A stretch of DNA of 12,517 bases from contig CAKPBH010000039.1 of NCBI GenBank assembly GCA_934140355.1, positions 1-12,517 on the forward strand. Reading direction: 5' to 3'. Of the stretch, positions 8,016 through 12,517 are shown one piece after another. The position numbers and the translations under genes are program-made. Within the stretch, counting starts at the first letter, position 1; each line of letters starts with the position of its first letter. The notes beneath the pieces were generated by a model, which saw only the letters and a list, made by a program, of their open reading frames with translations, was not told where the DNA came from and made no database searches. Origin of the DNA: an uncultured Bacilli bacterium. Lineage in GTDB: Bacteria > Bacillota_I > Bacilli_A > RF39 > UBA660.

Positions 8016-8573
8016 ATGATTAATGTAAATGATTTTAAGAATGGGGTAACCATTAGTTATGAAGGGAATATTTACCAAGTATTAGAGTCAGAACATGTAA
8101 AACCAGGAAAAGGAGCCGCTATTGTCAAAGCAAAGTTAAAAAATCTAAGAACTGGTGCGATTGCAATGCAAACCTTTAATGCAGGTATTACCATTCCTAA
8201 GGCTCACATCAATAAACAACAAATGCAGTATTTGTATGCAACTGGAAGCGTTTATAGTTTTATGAATATGGAAACATATGAACAAATTGAATTAGACGAA
8301 AGTCAAATTAAAGACCAAGTTAAATTCTTAAAAGATGGTTTAAATGTTTATATTACTTTTTATGAAAACGAAATGTTAGGATTAGAACTTCCAGAAAAAA
8401 TTGACTATAAAATTACATCTACTGAACCAGCAATTAAAGGAAATACAGCAACTAATGCCACAAAAGATGCTATCATTGAGACTGGATTATTAGTACGTGT
8501 ACCTTTATTTATTGATGAAGGCGAAGAAATAATTGTATCCACAAAAGATGGAAAATATGTATCAAGAAAATAA
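8016..8573 (+). CDS. efp: Translation elongation factor P
   Basis: EF-P binds between the P and E sites and relieves ribosome stalling on polyproline stretches. The 185-residue length is standard. The N-terminal KOW-like domain carries the loop HVKPGKGAAIVKAKLKN, with K32 at the tip. That is the lysine modified in Bacillus (5-aminopentanol) and, as K34, in E. coli (beta-lysyl). The two OB domains follow and end in the conserved GEEIIVSTKDGKYVSR. No EpmA, EpmB or YmfI-type modification gene lies in the window, so the modification is unknown. AGGGGA lies about ten bases before the ATG. Confidence 0.97.
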   Translation: MINVNDFKNGVTISYEGNIYQVLESEHVKPGKGAAIVKAKLKNLRTGAIAMQTFNAGITIPKAHINKQQMQYLYATGSVYSFMNMETYEQIELDESQIKDQVKFLKDGLNVYITFYENEMLGLELPEKIDYKITSTEPAIKGNTATNATKDAIIETGLLVRVPLFIDEGEEIIVSTKDGKYVSRK

Positions 8574-8592
8574 GGAATTCCTTTTTTTCTTT
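8566..8592 (+). terminator. Possible weak terminator after efp
   Basis: The end of efp and the following bases can form a ten-pair stem with one T-T mismatch around an AATT loop (8576-8579). The core is AAGG/CCTT and the outer arm pairs A-run to T-run. The T-run is mostly used up in the stem, so termination would be partial at best. It may set the level of yceD-rpmF below that of efp. Confidence 0.3.
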
Positions 8593-8607
8593 ACAGGAGA
8601 ATAAAAT

Positions 8608-9108
8608 ATGAATATTGATTTAACAAAATTAATGACTAATATAGAAGATGAGAAAGTTATCAATGAAAATTTTGTATTAGATGAGTCTTTCTTCAAAAAT
8701 ACGCCGATTCGTGCATTAAACGATACTTCATTTTCTGGTAGCGTCACAAAGTTATGTGATGGTAGTTATGAAATAGAAGGATGTATTAAGGGAATAATGG
8801 TACTTCCAGATGATATTACCTTAGAAAATGTGGAATATCCATTTGAAAGTAGCATCAAAGAAAAATTTAGCGAGACGGGTACGTCGGAAGAAAATAATTT
8901 AAAAATAATACAAAATAGACTTGATATTACTGATATTTTATGGCAAAATATATTAGTGGAAATTCCTTTGAAAGTAAAATCAAAAAAATCAGAGAATTTA
9001 ACCTTAAAAGGAAATGGGTGGCGTCTTGTTACCGAAGAAGAATTAGCGCATAGTAATAATTCTCCACTTAGTGAGTTAAGTAAAATATTTGATTCAAGGA
9101 AGGAGTGA
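8608..9108 (+). CDS. yceD: YceD family protein (DUF177)
   Basis: A 166-residue protein of the YceD/DUF177 family, which is nearly always encoded next to rpmF and has been linked to 23S rRNA accumulation in bacteria and plastids. The sequence shows the family pattern: GSVTKLCDGSYEIEGCIKG (beta strands with C50 and C58), DDITLENVEYPF, a middle part with RLDITDILWQNILVEIP, and the end PLSELSKIFDSRKE. AGGAGA lies seven bases before the ATG. It ends in TGA, four bases before rpmF, which fits translational coupling. No membrane segments or signal. Assignment rests on the motif pattern and on the context before rpmF. Confidence 0.85.
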   Translation: MNIDLTKLMTNIEDEKVINENFVLDESFFKNTPIRALNDTSFSGSVTKLCDGSYEIEGCIKGIMVLPDDITLENVEYPFESSIKEKFSETGTSEENNLKIIQNRLDITDILWQNILVEIPLKVKSKKSENLTLKGNGWRLVTEEELAHSNNSPLSELSKIFDSRKE

Positions 9109-9112
9109 GAAC

Positions 9113-9286
9113 ATGGCAGTTCCATTTAGAAAAGTTAGTAAAACAAGAAGAGATATGAGAAGAACACATTATAAAGTAGTAGCAAATGGATTAGTAAAAT
9201 GCTCAAATTGTGGTGAGATGATTCGTCCACATAGAGTTTGTCCAAAATGCGGATTTTATAAAGGTGAGCAAGTAGTTTCAAAATAA
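9113..9286 (+). CDS. rpmF: Ribosomal protein bL32, zinc-binding form
   Basis: A 57-residue protein of the large ribosomal subunit. It starts MAVPFRKVSKTRRDMRRTHY, the classic bL32 opening, and has a zinc ribbon of CSNC and CPKC (C30, C33, C46, C49). The start is ATG 9113, placed by AAGGAG at 9100-9105; an upstream in-frame extension from 9089 would overlap yceD and is not needed. It is the last gene of the rpmG-efp-yceD-rpmF run and is followed directly by a strong terminator. Confidence 0.96.
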   Translation: MAVPFRKVSKTRRDMRRTHYKVVANGLVKCSNCGEMIRPHRVCPKCGFYKGEQVVSK

Positions 9287-9316
9287 GTCCTAGTGGTTAG
9301 GGCTTTTTATTTTTTT
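9285..9316 (+). terminator. Rho-independent terminator after rpmF
   Basis: AAGTCCTA (9285-9292) pairs with TAGGGCTT (9298-9305) around a GTGGT loop, with one G-U pair, and runs into a long T tract. The stem overlaps the rpmF stop codon. This is the clearest terminator in the window. Confidence 0.9.
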
Positions 9317-9854
9317 AAAATTAAATTAATTAAACTTTCATTTTTTTAATACTAAATAATAATAGTTTGAAGTTATAATAAAACAATGCAGTTGTGGTAA
9401 TAATAAAATCTATCATATGTTTCTTGCCAATGATTTTTTTTGTTGAATAAATTACTAATCTCTTTTAAAAAAACATTGAGTCAAAATTATAAAAACAATA
9501 AAGTACTTAAAAATACTTTGCTAGAAAGTTATTATTATTTTTTTAGAGTAAATTTATGTTTAGATATACCTTTATTCTTTATAATAATATTACAAAAATG
9601 ATAAATATTATTGCTGGTTAAGTTAGTAGATAATTATAGATATTGTCATTAATGTTACTGATGTTATATTACTTGCTAAATATGATAAATTTATTTATAA
9701 TAAGTAAGAAAACAATTTTTAATATTAATCTTAATTTATTTTGGGCATTTTCGTATTTGTCTTTATTGTTGGTAACTTTTTTGTTCAAATGAGTTATTTA
9801 CTGTTATTGTTAATGCTCTAGGTAAAAAATGTTTTTTAAGAGGAGGAAAGTGAA
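9317..9854 (+). other. Long AT-rich noncoding stretch before the desulfurase gene
   Basis: About 540 bases of very T/A-rich DNA without a convincing gene on either strand. It holds a candidate promoter at 9673-9701 and a weak inverted repeat AAAGTA/TACTTT near 9500. Short open frames near the 3' end include a hydrophobic run ending at 9821. I see no T-box, tRNA, CRISPR or known riboswitch core. The only clear signal is the ribosome site AGGAGG (9841-9846), eight bases before the desulfurase ATG. Confidence 0.6.
9673..9701 (+). promoter_or_regulatory. Candidate promoter of the desulfurase-ttcA pair
   Basis: TTGCTA (9673-9678), a 17-base spacer and a perfect TATAAT (9696-9701). If used, it would give an untranslated leader of about 145 bases before ATG 9855. 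In DNA this AT-rich a chance match is quite possible. Confidence 0.4.
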
Positions 9855-10988
9855 ATGATATATTTAGATTATGCGGCGGCAACCCCTGTTGATAAAGAAG
9901 TTCTTTTACGTTATACAGAAGTTACGACGAAGTATTTTGCTAATCCAAATGCTAATCATAAATTGGGTCAAGACGCTGCTAAGCTTATTAGTACAGCAAC
10001 GCAAAAAATTGCTTCGTACTTTGGTGTTGAAGTTGAGGAAATTATTTATACCAGTGGTGCTAGTGAATCTAATAATTTGGCCATTAAGGGGATTGCGGAG
10101 CGTTATAAGAATTTTGGACGGCACATTTTAATTAGCTGTTTAGAACATAATTCGATAGTATCATCTGCGACAAGGCTGCAAGAGGAAGGGTTTGAAGTGG
10201 AAGTTGTACCAGTTAATCAAGAGGGGCTAATTGATATTAATGCTCTAAAAGGTTTATTGCGGGAAGATACTATTTTAGTTAGTATTTGTACTGTTGATAG
10301 TGAAATTGGATTAAAACAACCTATTGAGGAGATAGGTGCAATTTTAAAAGATTATCCTCATTGTTATTTTCATACAGATGCGACACAAGCAGTTGGAAAA
10401 ATTCCTGTTCATTTAGAAAATGTTGATCTTCTTACTTTTGCTCCACATAAATTTTATGGGTTAATGGGAATAGGGGGATTAATCAAAAAGAAAAATGTTA
10501 GTCTTCGTCCTCAAATGGATGGAGGAAGGTCTACAACAATTTACCGGGCTGGAACTCCTGATGTTGCTAGTATTTCGGCTTTAGAGAGGGCACTTTCTTT
10601 GTCTTTTGCGGTGATGGAAGAAAGATATGAGGTAGTATCTTCTTATTATGAAAAAGTTAAAAATGCATTGCTCACTTATCCAAAGGTTTCGATAAATAAC
10701 ACTAAAAATTCTATTCCTTATACTCTAAATTTTAGTATAAGTGGGATAAAAGCAACTTGGATGCAAGAGAAATTAGAAAGTTTTGACATTTATGTTTCGA
10801 CGAAAACTTCTTGTTGTCCTATTATGACGCCATCAAAGCTGGTGTATGCATTGACTAGGGATAAGAATAAGGCACTTTCATCAATTCGATTAAGTTTTTC
10901 TCATTTGACTACTTTAGAGGAGATTGATACATTTATTTTTGTATTTGATAAAATTTATAAGGAGGTGGAAGGTAATGGAGAAATATAA
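9855..10988 (+). CDS. Cysteine desulfurase, class V aminotransferase fold
   Basis: A 377-residue PLP enzyme of the NifS/IscS type, which takes sulfur from cysteine and holds it as a persulfide. It opens with the family motif IYLDYAAATP. TSGASESNN (66-74) binds the cofactor phosphate, H98 lies in EHNS, and D175 is in HTDATQAVGK. The PLP lysine is K199 in APHKFYG, and the persulfide cysteine is C320 or C321 in STKTSCCP. Two places differ from classic IscS: VDSEIG (147-152) stands where VNNEIG is usual, and AP replaces SA before the PLP HK. The gene overlaps a TtcA-like thiolase by 14 bases, so it probably supplies that enzyme rather than iron-sulfur assembly; no IscU or SufU is near. Its arginine codons are mostly CGN and AGG, with AGA once in twelve, unlike the upstream genes. 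Confidence 0.9.
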   Translation: MIYLDYAAATPVDKEVLLRYTEVTTKYFANPNANHKLGQDAAKLISTATQKIASYFGVEVEEIIYTSGASESNNLAIKGIAERYKNFGRHILISCLEHNSIVSSATRLQEEGFEVEVVPVNQEGLIDINALKGLLREDTILVSICTVDSEIGLKQPIEEIGAILKDYPHCYFHTDATQAVGKIPVHLENVDLLTFAPHKFYGLMGIGGLIKKKNVSLRPQMDGGRSTTIYRAGTPDVASISALERALSLSFAVMEERYEVVSSYYEKVKNALLTYPKVSINNTKNSIPYTLNFSISGIKATWMQEKLESFDIYVSTKTSCCPIMTPSKLVYALTRDKNKALSSIRLSFSHLTTLEEIDTFIFVFDKIYKEVEGNGEI

Positions 10989-11829
10989 AGAAATTGAACG
11001 AAGTATTATTAAAAAATATCGAAAAGAAATTTGGAGTCGCTTTGTTAAGGCTGTTATTGAATACAAATTAATTGAAGAAGGGGATAATATTATGGTATGT
11101 ATCTCTGGGGGAAAAGACTCGTTTTTACTTGCGAAATGTATTCAAGAGCTAGAACGTCATGGAAAATATCATTTTACGGCACACTATGTTGTTATGGATC
11201 CGGGGTATAATGAGTATAATAGGGATTTTATTTGGGATAATGCTAAGATTCTTGATGTACCAATTGAAATGTTTGATTCAAATATTTTTGATGTTGTTAG
11301 TGAAGTTGATTCTAAAAGTGCATGCTATCTTTGTGCTAAAATGCGGAGGGGATGTTTATATAACAAGGCTAAGGAATTAGGATGTAATAAAATTGCTTTA
11401 GGGCATCACTTTGATGATGTAATTGAAACAACGCTTCTTTCAATGCTATATGGTTCCGAGATAAAAACCATGATGCCAAAACTTCATAGTGATAATTTTG
11501 AGGGGTTAGAATTAATCCGTCCTTTATATCTTGTTCATGAGGCATCTATTATTTCTTGGCGTAATAGTAATGATTTAACTTTTATTAATTGTGCTTGTCG
11601 CTTTACAGAGGGGTGTTCTTTAATTAATGATGGAACAAGTAAACGAAAGGAAATCAAGGAACTTATTAAAAACTTGAGAAAGATTAATCCTAATGTTGAT
11701 CATAATATTTTTAAGAGTTTGGATAATGTTAATTTAAATTGTGTTTTGGGGACAAAAAAGGAGGGCGTTTATCATAGTTTTTTAGAAGATTATGAGAAAA
11801 AGGATGTTTCCTCAAGAGAAAGGGTATAG
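10975..11829 (+). CDS. ttcA: TtcA-like tRNA thiolation enzyme (PP-loop ATPase)
   Basis: A 284-residue enzyme of the TtcA group, which activates a tRNA base with ATP and inserts sulfur; in E. coli it makes 2-thiocytidine at position 32. The PP-loop SGGKDS is at 44-49. C117 and C120 form the CxxC in CYLCAKMRRGCLY, which matches the [4Fe-4S] site of TtcA, and a third cysteine is available at C206 or C208. LGHHFDDVIET (143-152) is typical of the family. The start is ATG 10975, with AAGGAGGTG seven bases upstream. It lies inside the end of the desulfurase gene, so the two are coupled, and the desulfurase is the likely sulfur donor. The exact base it thiolates is not proven; relatives in Bacillota have broader annotation. 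Codon use matches the desulfurase, not the upstream genes. Confidence 0.88.
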   Translation: MEKYKEIERSIIKKYRKEIWSRFVKAVIEYKLIEEGDNIMVCISGGKDSFLLAKCIQELERHGKYHFTAHYVVMDPGYNEYNRDFIWDNAKILDVPIEMFDSNIFDVVSEVDSKSACYLCAKMRRGCLYNKAKELGCNKIALGHHFDDVIETTLLSMLYGSEIKTMMPKLHSDNFEGLELIRPLYLVHEASIISWRNSNDLTFINCACRFTEGCSLINDGTSKRKEIKELIKNLRKINPNVDHNIFKSLDNVNLNCVLGTKKEGVYHSFLEDYEKKDVSSRERV

Positions 11830-11856
11830 AAAATAGGGATTCTATATCTTTTTTTT
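11825..11856 (+). terminator. Rho-independent terminator after ttcA
   Basis: TATAGAA (11825-11831) pairs perfectly with TTCTATA (11840-11846) around an eight-base loop. A run of eight T follows at 11849-11856. The stem overlaps the ttcA stop codon TAG. The stem is AT-rich and so only moderately stable. Confidence 0.7.
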
Positions 11857-12112
11857 GGTTTTAAATTTGCTAATCTTAAAAAATTATATTTAAATTTTGG
11901 GGAATTTTTGTTTTAAATTTTGGTGGTAGTATTGAAAAATTAAAAATTGGCTAATGATTTAGTGTATTGAAATTCGTTTTTTTTAATTTATTATTTTTCA
12001 TTTTGGTGTTTTTTCAAAAATTTTTTAAATTTAAAATACTGAATTATTATTTTTGTATATATTAAGAGGGAGGATGAAAAAGTTTTTAAGAACTATTTTT
12101 TATATCGTTGAT

Positions 12113-12147
12113 AAAAAGTGAAAAATGCGCACTTTTTTATTTTTTTA
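12113..12147 (+). terminator. Terminator-like hairpin upstream of the rRNA promoters
   Basis: AAAAAGTG (12113-12120) pairs with CACTTTTT (12130-12137) around a nine-base loop, and a T tract broken by one A follows. It may back up the ttcA terminator, or end a short transcript from around 12060. Confidence 0.5.
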
Positions 12148-12260
12148 GCATATGATAAATAGAGTATATTAAAAGATACTTTTTAAAGAAGAAAAATAGT
12201 GATTTATTTTCGTAATGTTTACTTTTAGTGAAAATAATTGTGATATTTTTTCTTGGGGTT

Positions 12261-12289
12261 AACTTTTTTGCGAATAATAGAAAAAAGTT
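12261..12289 (+). repeat. Inverted repeat upstream of promoter P1
   Basis: AACTTTTTT (12261-12269) and AAAAAAGTT (12281-12289) are perfect inverted arms of nine bases around an 11-base spacer. No T tract follows it, so it is not a terminator on the plus strand. Its right arm overlaps the first phased A-tract, so it may simply reflect the bent-DNA element. Confidence 0.5.
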
Positions 12290-12307
12290 GAAAAAAAGTG
12301 TGAAAAA
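12281..12307 (+). promoter_or_regulatory. Phased A-tracts, UP-element-like, upstream of P1
   Basis: Runs of six, seven and five A at 12281-12286, 12291-12297 and 12303-12307 have centres 10.5 and 11 bases apart, about one helical turn. They end just before the -35 of P1. Such tracts bend DNA and can bind the RNA polymerase alpha subunits, as in known rRNA UP elements. Confidence 0.6.
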
Positions 12308-12310
12308 GCA

Positions 12311-12339
12311 TTGACAGTTTTCTTTTATTTTGATAAAGT
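12311..12339 (+). promoter_or_regulatory. Promoter P1, probable rRNA operon promoter
   Basis: A perfect TTGACA (12311-12316), a 17-base spacer and TAAAGT (12334-12339) with a TGA extension. Transcription would start around 12346. The downstream leader can form AAGGCA/TGCCTT (12359-12364 with 12379-12384). The rRNA assignment comes from the tandem layout and the boxA-like sequences near 12517. Confidence 0.75.
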
Positions 12340-12450
12340 ATTAATTGTCCTTTTGAGGAAGGCAAAAACTTGAAAAGATGCCTTGTTGCAATTGGATTTA
12401 TCAAGATTATGATGAAGTTAAAAAAAGCTTACAAAAAATGAAATTTAGTA

Positions 12451-12479
12451 TTGACTTTAGTTTAAAACTTTGTTATAGT
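12451..12479 (+). promoter_or_regulatory. Promoter P2, probable rRNA operon promoter
   Basis: TTGACT (12451-12456), a 17-base spacer and TATAGT (12474-12479) with a TGT extension. It is preceded by A-tracts at 12420-12426 and 12433-12438. The start site would be around 12485-12487, immediately before a perfect six-pair hairpin GTCTTT/AAAGAC (12487-12503). Confidence 0.75.
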
Positions 12480-12483
12480 ATAT

Positions 12484-12517
12484 GTTGTCTTTGAAAGAAA
12501 GACTGATGTTCTTTGAA
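12484..12517 (+). promoter_or_regulatory. boxA-like rRNA leader, cut by the window edge
   Basis: GTTGTCTTTGAA (12484-12495) and TGTTCTTTGAA (12507-12517) repeat the core TCTTTGAA. This resembles boxA antitermination sites and the TTGAAAACT-type sequences near Bacillota rRNA genes. It suggests that a 16S rRNA gene follows beyond the window. No mature rRNA sequence is visible. Confidence 0.6.

Larger units (their letters stand above)
11857..12310 (+). other. T-rich noncoding region before the rRNA-type promoters
   Basis: About 450 bases of very T-rich DNA with no convincing gene. It contains a 12-base direct repeat TTTAAATTTTGG (11889-11900 and 11912-11923), a 15-codon open frame from ATG 12074 (MKKFLRTIFYIVDKK), a terminator-like hairpin at 12113-12147, a weaker hairpin near 12151-12177, and an inverted repeat at 12261-12289. 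The rest shows nothing I can name. Confidence 0.6.

Noticed and set aside
9593..9710. Possible decayed gene in the gap before the desulfurase
   Set aside because: Short frames such as the one ending near 9710 are broken by stops in all frames and show no recognisable domain.
11889..11923. 12-base direct repeat TTTAAATTTTGG, period 23
   Set aside because: Only two copies in very T-rich DNA; no array, no neighbours and no sign of an origin or mobile element.
1..12517. CRISPR arrays, insertion sequences, tRNA genes, phage or toxin-antitoxin genes
   Set aside because: No regularly spaced repeats, transposase motifs, terminal inverted repeats, tRNA-like cloverleafs or toxin-antitoxin pairs were seen on either strand.

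Overview
The window is a strongly AT-rich stretch of bacterial chromosome. It looks like a member of the Bacillota (Bacilli), perhaps one of the small-genome gut lineages near RF39 or Erysipelotrichales. This rests on the AT-rich codon use, the FtsEX, PBP2A-type, YitT, YceD-L32 and EF-P proteins, and the strong AGGAGG ribosome sites. TGA is a stop: prfB (RF2) is present, it carries a TGA-dependent frameshift, and tryptophan is encoded by TGG. True Mycoplasma-type codes are therefore excluded. The transpeptidase implies a peptidoglycan wall. The lineage is an inference; no rRNA is visible in the window.

Layout. 1-580: a membrane-anchored thioredoxin-like gene on the minus strand, with a shared divergent promoter region. 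581-3443: prfB, with its programmed +1 frameshift, followed by two tandem YitT-family membrane proteins in one tight operon. 3490-5106: ftsE-ftsX, overlapping, with their own extended -10 promoter. 5173-5433: a small minus-strand gene resembling DUF2624. 5510-7784: a class B penicillin-binding protein of the elongation (PbpA/PBP2A) type. 7768-9316: a translation cluster rpmG (bL33), efp, yceD (DUF177) and rpmF (bL32), closed by a clear terminator. 9317-9854: T/A-rich DNA without a convincing gene, holding a candidate promoter. 9855-11829: an overlapping pair, a cysteine desulfurase and a TtcA-like tRNA thiolation enzyme, ending in a terminator. 11857-12517: T-rich noncoding DNA, a second terminator, then two tandem sigma-A promoters preceded by phased A-tracts and followed by boxA-like TCTTTGAA sequences. 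This looks like the promoter and leader of an rRNA operon that starts just past the window.

How it works together. Most genes are housekeeping: translation (RF2, L33, L32, EF-P, YceD, tRNA thiolation), cell-wall growth and division (FtsEX, PBP2A) and redox or membrane functions. The desulfurase probably supplies sulfur to the thiolase. This last pair uses very different arginine codons from its neighbours and sits alone between two long noncoding stretches.

I found no clear new defence or mobile system. The points most worth a second look are: (a) the two YitT paralogues, each of which has lost the TGG motif in the opposite internal repeat; (b) the compositionally distinct desulfurase-TtcA pair with its unusual active-site residues; (c) the architecture of the apparent rRNA promoter.
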